Part shown: piece by piece, positions 1 to 5,790 of the stretch
Position numbering within the stretch: position 1 is the stretch's first letter
Layout of the letters: the number at the start of each line of letters is the position of its first letter
Assembly (NCBI GenBank): GCA_964646225.1
Contig: CAZYAD010000055.1
Span: forward strand, 1-8,028
Direction of reading: 5' to 3'
Length of the DNA stretch: 8,028 nucleotides
Source of the DNA: UBA4644 sp964646225
Lineage (GTDB): Bacteria > Bacillota > Clostridia > Oscillospirales > Butyricicoccaceae
Notes under the pieces: generated by a model
Told to the model about the DNA's origin: nothing
The model's input: only the letters and a program-made list of their open reading frames with translations
The model's database searches: none
Program-made: the position numbers and the translations under genes

Positions 1-520
1 GGAAAAGCCCCATGCAAATCGCCCTCGAAAAGGCACAGGCAAAGAGCAAGGGCAAGTTTAAGCTGGATGCCCCGGTTGAAGAAAGCGGCGACCTGGTAGC
101 GCTGCACAACCTGACGGAGGATAAGCTGCTGGGTGATCTGCGTTTGGGAGGTTTCCCCATGCCTTCCATTGCTGTGACCAAGGCAAGCATTCCACACACA
201 AACTTCGGAAATATCACGCTGGTCATGGACAAAAACAGTATTTCGCAAATGCCTGTAAATATGTTTGAAGCCAAGCCCCAGCGGGCTGTGGGCTTTGACG
301 AGGTGCTTACGGCGGTTATCCCCAGCGACAGCAGTGCGCAGCTGCGGGAAGGTCTGGAACAGGCCGGAGTGCCTATGCTGGAATATGAGGCGGGGAACGA
401 AAGTGACCGGCTGGCGAAGGTCAACAGTGTGGAAAACGCGAAGTTCAGCCGCTCCAACAAGGCCGCGCTGGATGGGCTTTACACTTACCTCGCCCCGCAT
501 TGGCTTACTCGTTCCCATCA

Positions 521-554
521 GGCCGGCTCCCCTTACACAAGAGAGGTTCTGGCC
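521..554. repeat. Imperfect inverted repeat just past the mobile-element fragment
   Basis: GGCC at 521-524 and GGCC at 551-554 bracket two arms (about 14 and 16 bases) that pair imperfectly around a central ACAC; the inner part is CTCCCCTT against AAGAGAGG. Arms with CTCCCTT/AAGGGAG cores are reminiscent of short dispersed palindromic repeats in gut Oscillospiraceae, but this copy is degenerate. It has no T-run beside it, so it is not a good terminator. Only one copy is in the window, so its repeat status is inference. Confidence 0.3.
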
Positions 555-610
555 CGCTGTGCTTGGAAACCTGCCGCAGATGGCGCACTTACCATGGCAG
601 CCCCGTTGAC

Positions 611-643
611 AAAAAAGAGCAGGGCTGCCTCATCGGCAGCCCC
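611..643 (-). terminator. Rho-independent terminator of the MATE-to-membrane-protein operon
   Basis: A perfect 8-bp stem, GGGCTGCC (622-629) with GGCAGCCC (635-642), has a 5-base loop. On the minus strand it is followed after a short TGCTC spacer by six Ts (611-616). It begins 10 bases past the stop codon of the last gene of the operon (653). Confidence 0.85.
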
Positions 644-652
644 TTTCCAGGC

Positions 653-1177
653 TCATTTTTTTTTCTTCTTCTTCCGGGCCTGTGCCTCAGCACGGGTGGC
701 GGCGCTTTTGGCCATCTTCTTCCGATACTCCTCGTACCGGGGGACCTGATGCTCCTGCAGCAGCGCCAGCACGGCGGGCAGCTGCTCGTCGGTGACGATC
801 ATATGGGTCTCACGGGTCAGACGGGAAAGCCGCAGCACCCGGCGTCCGCCCCGCTCGTCCATCTCGTAATAGGCCGCCTGGTCAAAGGCGATGTAGCGCC
901 CGCTGGCAAACATCCCGCTGTCGCTGAGGCCGCAGCCCCCGGCAAAGATGGTCAGACAGGCCAGCCCCACCAGCAGAAACACCGGCCAGGTGCGGGTCAG
1001 ATTTTCGGCGCGGAACAGCGCCAGCGCCAGCAGCACCACCACCAGCACCACCACCGCACCGCGGCTTGGAGCCTTTCCAGGGATGGTGATCTCCCGCCGC
1101 GCCCGCAGCAGCAGCCGAAGCTGATAAACCAGCAGCACTGCCGCCACTGCCAGCAGGATGTAATCAAAGGTCGTCAT
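653..1177 (-). CDS. Small three-helix membrane protein of unknown function with a lysine tail
   Basis: This is a 174-residue protein. Hydrophobic segments at about residues 6-24, 41-55 and 64-82 should be transmembrane helices. Residues 90-174 form a soluble, charged tail, probably cytoplasmic, beginning GMFASGRYIAF and ending in a helix rich in K, R, A and E. The layout (short helical hairpin, then a small soluble domain with regular hydrophobic spacing) loosely resembles DUF5673-like membrane proteins, but I do not recognise it firmly. Its ATG overlaps the TGA of the yfbR-like gene (ATGA), and an AGGAGGAGG-type ribosome site (about 1184-1193) lies inside that gene, so the two are probably translationally coupled. 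The last seven residues are R followed by six K, encoded by AAG AAG AAG and then nine As running straight into TGA. That homopolymer is a likely slippage site. It is the last gene of the operon. Confidence 0.8.
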   Translation of the reverse strand: MTTFDYILLAVAAVLLVYQLRLLLRARREITIPGKAPSRGAVVVLVVVLLALALFRAENLTRTWPVFLLVGLACLTIFAGGCGLSDSGMFASGRYIAFDQAAYYEMDERGGRRVLRLSRLTRETHMIVTDEQLPAVLALLQEHQVPRYEEYRKKMAKSAATRAEAQARKKKKKK

Positions 1178-1773
1178 TGCGCTTCCTCCTCCTGCAGCTC
1201 GTCCAGACTCAGGAAAAAAGCCGGCGCGAACTGCTCCATGTAATAATCCGCCTCGGGCATCTGCATGGCCGTGATGGCCTCCCGGGTCTGAACGGCGGCG
1301 CGGCGGAACTCATCGTTGCCGCCCCGCAGCTCCTCCACACACTTGATATAGGCGCTGATCTTGTCAGCAGCCTTCACATAGCGGTAAAGGGCCGGATCGT
1401 CGGTCTCAAAATCAAACAACACCCGGTAGCTGGGCCGCAGCTCCGACGGCAGCATTTGCAGCAGACTGTCTGAGGCGGCCCGCTCGATGGAGCGGTAGGC
1501 CGCGTGGATGGACGGATTGTGATACTTCACCGGGGTGGGCAGGTCGCCGGTGATGATCTCTCCGGCGTCGTGGAACAGCGCCACCGCCGCGATCTGTCCG
1601 GGGTCAATGTCCCTGCCGAACCGCTCCCGTCCGATCACCGCCAGGGCGTGGGCCGTCACGGCGGTGTCAAAGCTGTGCTCGGTGAGGTTTTCCCGGATAT
1701 TGTTGCGCATGAGCCCCCAGCGGGTGATGTGCCGCATCCGGGTCAGCATGGCGAAAAAGCCGTTTTTACGCAT
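1174..1773 (-). CDS. yfbR: 5'-deoxynucleotidase, HD-domain, YfbR family
   Basis: This soluble HD-domain phosphohydrolase should remove the 5'-phosphate from deoxyribonucleoside monophosphates with a bound divalent metal, helping to balance or recycle the dNTP pool. At 199 residues it has the same length as E. coli YfbR, and the known active-site positions fall at the same numbers: R18-W19 (ITRWG), H33 (TEHSF), H68-D69 (FHDA), E72, D77 in GDLPTPVKY, and D137 in the KAADKISAY segment. The C-terminal D/E-Y-Y/F-M-E and SLDE segments also match. The start is supported by an AAGGAGGAG ribosome site that overlaps the TAA stop of the radical SAM gene upstream (gap of 11 bases), and its own stop overlaps the next gene. 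The cluster context (transporter, radical SAM, membrane protein) does not point to a specific pathway. All catalytic residues are intact. Confidence 0.93.
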   Translation of the reverse strand: MRKNGFFAMLTRMRHITRWGLMRNNIRENLTEHSFDTAVTAHALAVIGRERFGRDIDPGQIAAVALFHDAGEIITGDLPTPVKYHNPSIHAAYRSIERAASDSLLQMLPSELRPSYRVLFDFETDDPALYRYVKAADKISAYIKCVEELRGGNDEFRRAAVQTREAITAMQMPEADYYMEQFAPAFFLSLDELQEEEAQ

Positions 1774-1784
1774 GGGTCTCCTCC

Positions 1785-2654
1785 TTACAGCGCACGGAAC
1801 TGCTCAGGCCGCAGGCCGGTGCGACCGGTCATGGCCGAATGGATCCGACCCAGCAGTTCCTGCTTGTCCCGGTTCAGGGTGCCCCGCAAAGTCAGGTAGT
1901 TGGAGGCGTGATTCATGCGGAACACCGCCCCCTCGCAGTCCAGCTGGGCCACCAGCAGGGCGGTTTCCTCCAGAATCAGGCGGCTGTCCGGCAGGACAAA
2001 GCTGCCCTCACGCACCCAGTCAAACAGCGGCGTGCCGGGCTCCACCATCAGGGTCAGCAGCCCGATGTATTCAGGCTTCATGGCCGAAAGAGCGGCGGCG
2101 GTGCCCAGGGCGTGCTCCTGCCATTGCTCCGCACCGCCCAGCCCGGAGATGGCCGTCACCGAAAGAGCGATGCCGGCCGCCCGCACCTTTTGCCCGGCGG
2201 CAACGATGTCCGCCGCCGTGTGGCCCTTGCGCATCCGCTGCAAAACGGCGTCGCAGCCCGATTCCAGTCCCATGTACACCATGGTCAGGCCCTTCTGCCG
2301 CAGCCGGGCCAGCTCCTCCGGTGTGCGCTTTTGAATGCTGCCGGGAGAGGCGTAGCAGGTGACCCGCTCCCGCTCGGGAAACAGACGGGCGATCTCATCC
2401 AGAATGCGCTCCAGCTCAGCGGCGGGACGGATGAGGGCGTCGCCGTCGGCCAGAAAGATCCGCCCCACCGAGGCGTAGGCCGCCCGCGCCAGACGGAAAT
2501 CCTCCAGAATGTCCTCCATGGGACGGAGCGCAAAGCGCTTTTCCTTGTACATACTGCAAAAGGCGCAGGTGTTGTGGCTGCACCCATAGGTGACCTGCAC
2601 GATGAGGCTGTGGGCCTCAGAGGGCGGACGGTAAACGCTGCCGAAGTAACGCAT
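1785..2654 (-). CDS. Radical SAM protein (COG1032-like) with a CX4CX2C cluster, substrate unknown
   Basis: This is a 289-residue radical SAM enzyme. The 4Fe-4S ligands are C25, C30 and C33 in YGCSHNTCAFCSMYKEK, a CX4CX2C spacing rather than the usual CX3CX2C. Later landmarks of a partial TIM barrel are a FLADGDALI strand (about 67-75), the GLESG motif (129-133) that lies near SAM, and a VTAISGLGG strand (about 166-174). The C-terminal motif around residues 245-265 (FRMNHASNYLTLRG, then NRDK) is typical of a compact clostridial subfamily often annotated simply as 'radical SAM protein'. There is no B12-binding, TRAM or SPASM domain, so a methylthiotransferase or a maturase of the SPASM class is unlikely. 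An AGGAGG site at 2661-2666 supports the ATG. The gene follows the MATE gene by 42 bases with no terminator between. The chemistry is established for the superfamily; the substrate is unknown. Confidence 0.88.
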   Translation of the reverse strand: MRYFGSVYRPPSEAHSLIVQVTYGCSHNTCAFCSMYKEKRFALRPMEDILEDFRLARAAYASVGRIFLADGDALIRPAAELERILDEIARLFPERERVTCYASPGSIQKRTPEELARLRQKGLTMVYMGLESGCDAVLQRMRKGHTAADIVAAGQKVRAAGIALSVTAISGLGGAEQWQEHALGTAAALSAMKPEYIGLLTLMVEPGTPLFDWVREGSFVLPDSRLILEETALLVAQLDCEGAVFRMNHASNYLTLRGTLNRDKQELLGRIHSAMTGRTGLRPEQFRAL

Positions 2655-2678
2655 GGTGGCCTCCTTTTCGATGATGAT

Positions 2679-2692
2679 CCGGCGGCTGCCGG
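2679..2692 (-). other. Short GC hairpin between MATE and radical SAM genes
   Basis: CCGGC pairs with GCCGG around a 4-base loop in the 42-base gap. No T-run follows on the minus strand, so it does not look like a terminator. It could be a weak RNA structure that sets processing or stability, or chance in GC-rich DNA. Confidence 0.25.
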
Positions 2693-2696
2693 GGCT

Positions 2697-4091
2697 TTAC
2701 GCCGCCGCAGCCTCCTCCTCCGCGTCCTCCGGCAGGGTGCGCCGCATCCTGCGGAAGGCGAAGAAGAAGCATAGCATGTGGGCGGCAAAGGTCAGCGCCC
2801 AGGAGATGGGGTAGGAAATATACAGGCTGTTCAGGGTGCCCACCTGCCGGAACACCGTGAAGATCCACAGGATGCGGCTGCCGCAGGCACCCAGCAGCGA
2901 AATGGTGGTGGGAAGCCAGGACCAGCCCAGACCCCGCATCCCGCCGCAGCCGATCTCCATCAGACCGCAGAGGAAATAGGGGGCCGCCAGATAGGTCATC
3001 CGGGTCAGTCCCACAGAGATCATCTGCTCCTGCAGACCCTCGCTGTCCGAGCAGTAGATGGAAAGCAGCGGATGGCCGCAGAGATACACCAGATTGCCCA
3101 GCACCAATCCCACCACGGACACCACCAGAATGCAGATGCCCATGACCTTCAGGATACGCCGGGGCTTCTGTGCGCCAAGATTCTGACTGACAAAGGTGAT
3201 GCACGCCTGATAGACGGCGTTCATGGCGGTGTAGACAAAGCCCTCGATATTGGCGGCAGCCGAGTTGCCAGCCACCACCACCGAGCCGAAGGAGTTCACC
3301 GACGACTGGATGATGACATTGGACAGGGAAAACAGACTGCCCTGGATCCCGGCGGGCAGTCCCACCCGGATCATACCCACAAGCTTGTCCTTATAGATGC
3401 GGATATCCTTGAGCTTCAGATGGCAGCAGTCCTCCCGCAGCATCAGGCAGCGGATCACCAGCACGGCGGAGATCACCTGAGAGAGGACGGTGGCAATGGC
3501 CACACCGGCCACGCTCATGTCAAACACGATCACCAGCACCAGATTGAGCGCCACATTTACCGCCCCGGCCAGCGACAGGATGTAAAGCGGACGCTTGGTG
3601 TCGCCCACCGCCCGCAGGATGGCCGCGCCGAAGTTATAGGCAATGTTGAAGGGCATCCCGCAGAAATAGATCCGCAGATAGAGGGAGGCCAGCGGCAGCA
3701 CATCCTCCGGCGAGCCCATCAGCTCCAGCATGGGGGTGGAAAAGACCAGACCCACGATCCCGGCCAGAATGCCGATGATGACGCTGGCGCCCACGGCGCA
3801 ATGCACCGTCTCAGAGACGGCATCATGGTCGCCTGCGCCATAGTACCGGGCCACCAGCACATTGCAGCCCACCGAAACGCCGATGAACAGATTGATTAGC
3901 AGATTCACCAGTGCGCCGGTGGAGCCCACCGCTGCCAGCGCCGCCGAACTGGAAAACCGCCCCACCACGATGACATCGGCGGCATTGTACAGCAGCTGCA
4001 GCATACCGGAGAGCATCAGCGGCACAGAAAAGCGGATGATTTTGCCCAGAAGCGGGCCCTGAGTCATGTTGAGATTGACAGCTTTTGCCAT
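2697..4091 (-). CDS. MATE-family multidrug/Na+ or H+ antiporter
   Basis: This 464-residue integral membrane protein is of the MATE (NorM/DinF-like) type, which exports cationic drugs or metabolites in exchange for Na+ or H+. About 12 hydrophobic helices fall into two homologous halves (about residues 15-215 and 235-450). The family N-terminus is clear: MTQGPLLGKIIRFSVPLML, then LYNAADVIVVGRF, and a GSTGALVNLLINLFIGVSVG loop. The mid-protein AAILRAVGDTKRPLY is also typical. The second half opens with IRVGLPAGIQGSLFSLSN and has a FVSQNLGAQKPRR segment. The C-terminus is short, acidic and alanine-rich. The frame is open to 4469, but the true start is the ATG at 4089-4091, preceded by AGGAGG at 4101-4106. 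It is the first gene of the four-gene cluster and lies just after a terminator of the upstream gene; I see no good promoter of its own. The substrate cannot be read from sequence. Confidence 0.93.
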   Translation of the reverse strand: MAKAVNLNMTQGPLLGKIIRFSVPLMLSGMLQLLYNAADVIVVGRFSSSAALAAVGSTGALVNLLINLFIGVSVGCNVLVARYYGAGDHDAVSETVHCAVGASVIIGILAGIVGLVFSTPMLELMGSPEDVLPLASLYLRIYFCGMPFNIAYNFGAAILRAVGDTKRPLYILSLAGAVNVALNLVLVIVFDMSVAGVAIATVLSQVISAVLVIRCLMLREDCCHLKLKDIRIYKDKLVGMIRVGLPAGIQGSLFSLSNVIIQSSVNSFGSVVVAGNSAAANIEGFVYTAMNAVYQACITFVSQNLGAQKPRRILKVMGICILVVSVVGLVLGNLVYLCGHPLLSIYCSDSEGLQEQMISVGLTRMTYLAAPYFLCGLMEIGCGGMRGLGWSWLPTTISLLGACGSRILWIFTVFRQVGTLNSLYISYPISWALTFAAHMLCFFFAFRRMRRTLPEDAEEEAAAA

Positions 4092-4120
4092 AAAAGGTGT
4101 CCTCCTGTCTGCATTTTGGG

Positions 4121-4158
4121 AAAAAGGGCTTCCCCGCAGGTATCCCCGCCGGGAAGCC
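4121..4158 (-). terminator. Intrinsic terminator after the CorC-like gene
   Basis: On the minus strand, GGCTTCCC (4158-4151) pairs with GGGAAGCC (4134-4127), with an inner GC-rich region that can pair further, followed by CTTTTT (4126-4121). It starts 12 bases after the stop codon of the CorC-like gene and ends 14 bases before the ribosome site of the MATE gene. It may act as a full terminator or, since no MATE promoter is evident, as a leaky one. Confidence 0.75.
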
Positions 4159-4170
4159 GCTTCGCGTCTG

Positions 4171-5490
4171 TCAGTCGTCCTTGGCCGCCGGCTGAGGCAG
4201 TCGGCGCACAAAGGCCCACTCCAGCCGGTGGTCGGCGATGGTCTCGGCCTGAATATCCATGCCCAGCGCCTGGATGCGGGGATGGGTGCCATCCTCCGGG
4301 ATGACGGCCAGCTTGCCGAACAGCAGCCCGCCCAGTGTCTCGTATTCCTCGGCGTCCTCCTCGGGAATATCCAGCTCCAGTGCCTCGGCCACATCCTCCA
4401 GCACGGCGGAGCCGGCGATGCGCCACCCGCTTCCGGCGGGAGAGATCTCCCGCTCCTCCTCCGGGTCAAACTCGTCGTAGATCTCGCCCACCAGCAGCTC
4501 CAGCAGATCCTCCATGGTCACCAGCCCGGAGGTGCCGCCGTATTCGTCCACCACGATGGCCATATGCTCCTTTTTCCGCTGCATGTCCCGGAAAAGCACA
4601 TTGGTCTTCACCGATTCCGGGACAAAAAACACCGGCCGCAGCAGCTCCCGCAGGGGCTTGGGCTGGGAGGCCCGGGCGTTCAGCAGATATTGCCGGGTAT
4701 TCAGGATGCCGATGATATCGTCCACATCCTCCCCGCATACGGGGAAGCGGGAAAGACCGCTCTGCCGGATGGTTGCCACGATCTCCTCCTCGGTATCGTC
4801 CAGCCAGAGGAACTCCATGTCGGTGCGGTGCACCATCACATCCTCCACAGGCAGATCATCAAACTCAAAGACATTCTCGATGAACTCCTTTTCCTCCTGA
4901 CCGATGGCGCCGCTCTCCTCGCCTTCGCCCACCATCAGAAGAATCTCGTCCTCGCTGACCTCCTCCACCTGGTCCTTGGGATTGACGCCAAACAGGCGCA
5001 CCGCCACCTCCGCCAGGCGTACCAGCAGCCAAGTCACCGGCCACAGCAGCCGCACCAGCACACAGGCCGGCCCAAACACCGCCCGCGCGGCCCTGTCTGC
5101 CCGGTGCCGGGCATAGCGCTCCGGCGCAAGATCGATCAGCGCCAGTGCCAGCAGCAGCAGCAGGATCCACAAAATGCCCCCCGCCAGCTGCTGGAGCGTG
5201 CCGTTGCGGGAGATCAGGCCCTCGGCCTGCCGCACGAGCCAGCTGGTCAGCGGATTCATCACCGCAAAAAAGCCAAAAGCCACAGCGCCCACCCGCATGG
5301 CGGCGCAGAAGTCATCCGGCTCCTGAACCACGGGCAGCATTCTGGCGGCCTTTTTGTCGCCCTCCTCCGAGGCGCGGATCAGTTTACTTTCACTACATTC
5401 CCGAATGGCATTGGAAGCCAGGGCGCAAAATACGCCCAACACAAGAAACACAAGCTCCAGCAGCAGCCATCGTCCAACAGGATCTGACAA
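4171..5490 (-). CDS. DUF21-CBS-CorC_HlyC membrane protein (hemolysin/CNNM transporter family)
   Basis: This 439-residue protein has the classic three-part layout. Residues about 8-170 are a DUF21/CNNM membrane region, with hydrophobic stretches at about 8-26, 66-84, 103-122 and 137-163. Residues about 205-335 are a tandem CBS pair, with EDVMVHRTDM at 216-225, SRFPV at 247-251, and VVDEYGGTSGLVTMEDLLELLVG spanning about 313-335. Residues about 350-430 are a CorC_HlyC domain, including a YETLGGLL motif. Relatives are linked to Mg2+ or Co2+ efflux/resistance; 'hemolysin' is a historical name. The CBS pair usually senses adenine nucleotides. The frame is open far upstream to 6315, but the start is a TTG at 5488-5490, with AGGGGG at 5498-5503 seven bases before it and a strong promoter 49 bases upstream. 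It is monocistronic by its terminator, possibly with readthrough into the MATE gene. The transported ion is not shown by the sequence. Confidence 0.9.
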   Translation of the reverse strand: MSDPVGRWLLLELVFLVLGVFCALASNAIRECSESKLIRASEEGDKKAARMLPVVQEPDDFCAAMRVGAVAFGFFAVMNPLTSWLVRQAEGLISRNGTLQQLAGGILWILLLLLALALIDLAPERYARHRADRAARAVFGPACVLVRLLWPVTWLLVRLAEVAVRLFGVNPKDQVEEVSEDEILLMVGEGEESGAIGQEEKEFIENVFEFDDLPVEDVMVHRTDMEFLWLDDTEEEIVATIRQSGLSRFPVCGEDVDDIIGILNTRQYLLNARASQPKPLRELLRPVFFVPESVKTNVLFRDMQRKKEHMAIVVDEYGGTSGLVTMEDLLELLVGEIYDEFDPEEEREISPAGSGWRIAGSAVLEDVAEALELDIPEEDAEEYETLGGLLFGKLAVIPEDGTHPRIQALGMDIQAETIADHRLEWAFVRRLPQPAAKDD

Positions 5491-5497
5491 AAGAATT

Positions 5498-5503
5498 CCC
5501 CCT
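5498..5503 (-). promoter_or_regulatory. Ribosome binding site that fixes the TTG start of the CorC-like gene
   Basis: AGGGGG on the minus strand lies seven bases before the TTG at 5490. No ATG or GTG with a comparable site lies between the promoter and this point, so it decides the start. Confidence 0.7.
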
Positions 5504-5538
5504 AATAGGTGTTTGATTCTGTTTTCACAGTTCTTTAC

Positions 5539-5567
5539 ATTATAGCACGGGCGGGCGGGAAATGCAA
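5539..5567 (-). promoter_or_regulatory. Sigma-70/SigA-type promoter of the CorC-like gene
   Basis: On the minus strand, TTGCAT (5567-5562) and TATAAT (5544-5539) are 17 bases apart, and TGC directly before the -10 makes it an extended -10. Transcription should begin near 5532, giving a leader of about 40 bases. Confidence 0.85.
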
Positions 5568-5581
5568 TCGGCCCACAGGGG

Positions 5582-5630
5582 CAAAACCGCCGGTTTCCCA
5601 GCGGTTTTGTGCTTTTTTCCGAAAAAGCAC
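5582..5630 (+). terminator. Two adjacent perfect hairpins between divergent promoters; the first is terminator-like on +
   Basis: The first hairpin pairs CAAAACCGC (5582-5590) with GCGGTTTTG (5601-5609), a 9-bp perfect stem with a 10-base loop, followed on the plus strand by TGC and six Ts (5613-5618). The second pairs GTGCTTTTT (5609-5617) with AAAAAGCAC (5622-5630), also 9 bp, around TCCG. They share bases, so the two are alternative or stacked folds. Read on the plus strand, the first looks like an intrinsic terminator, although no + gene lies upstream. It may block antisense transcripts of the CorC-like gene from running into the DUF5662 gene. Confidence 0.5.
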
Positions 5631-5682
5631 GGCTTTCCTGCGGTTTTTCCCGATTTTCGTCTGCGGGCGGCGCAGGGATGAG

Positions 5683-5712
5683 TTGACGGCGGGGGAGGGG
5701 ATGGACTATAAT
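5683..5712 (+). promoter_or_regulatory. Sigma-70/SigA-type promoter of the DUF5662 gene
   Basis: TTGACG (5683-5688) and TATAAT (5707-5712) are separated by 18 bases. Transcription should start near 5719, so the ATG at 5701 cannot be the start of the gene. Confidence 0.85.
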
Positions 5713-5747
5713 CAGGATATCCAAAGGAAAGGGCCGCGCCGGAAGGT

Positions 5748-5759
5748 CTGCTTCGGCAG
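5748..5759 (+). other. UUCG-loop hairpin in the DUF5662 mRNA leader
   Basis: CTGC and GCAG close a TTCG tetraloop in the about 70-base leader, 17 bases before the ribosome site. UUCG loops are unusually stable, so it may protect the mRNA end. The stem has only four base pairs (plus a possible G-U), so the function is speculative. Confidence 0.3.
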
Positions 5760-5790
5760 GGGGAGGCGGCTCCACAGGGAGGGCGTTTTT

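Larger units (their letters stand above)
12..749 (+). pseudogene. Remnant of a mobile-element large polyvalent (LPD-type) protein, truncated
   Basis: The recognisable part is roughly residues 1-150 (to about base 465). It contains an HNLTEDKLL segment, then LRLGGFPMPSIAVTKA, then a conserved block around FGNITLVMDK and a later block (EAKPQRAVGFDEV, then an EYEAGNESDRLAKVNSVE-like stretch). From memory, these resemble stretches of the very large multi-domain proteins carried by integrative elements and prophages of gut Clostridia, normally far longer than this. The frame is open to the left edge, so the ATG at 12 may not be a true start; the GGAA at 1-4 is only a weak ribosome site. After about residue 155 the protein looks non-conserved, and the frame runs on through an inverted repeat and a terminator and 97 bases into the convergent membrane-protein gene, ending at 749. 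I read it as a decayed 3' piece of a mobile element. No catalytic domain is visible. Family resemblance is fairly sure; the exact end of homology is not. Confidence 0.55.

Noticed and set aside
265..609. + strand frame of 114 codons inside the mobile-element fragment
   Set aside because: It overlaps the conserved frame and is arginine- and tryptophan-rich; no ribosome site or family match.
1010..1060. CAGCAC/CACCACCAGCACC-type triplet runs that look like a tandem repeat
   Set aside because: They encode a valine/leucine-rich membrane helix on the minus strand; the repetition follows from codon choice.
2778..3899. + strand frame of 373 codons opposite the MATE gene
   Set aside because: A shadow of the MATE coding strand: biased H/Q/G composition, no start signals and no recognisable domain.
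4092..4469. N-terminal extension of the MATE frame to 4469
   Set aside because: It crosses the terminator and overlaps the CorC-like gene; its sequence is arginine- and proline-rich and unlike MATE. The ATG at 4091 has a good ribosome site and begins the family N-terminus.
4066..5487. + strand frame of 473 codons opposite the CorC-like gene
   Set aside because: Same reason; the opposite strand encodes a clear three-domain protein with a promoter, ribosome site and terminator.
5701..5790. ATG at 5701 as the start of the DUF5662 gene
   Set aside because: It lies between the -35 and -10 elements, so it would not be in the mRNA; family similarity begins at 5791.
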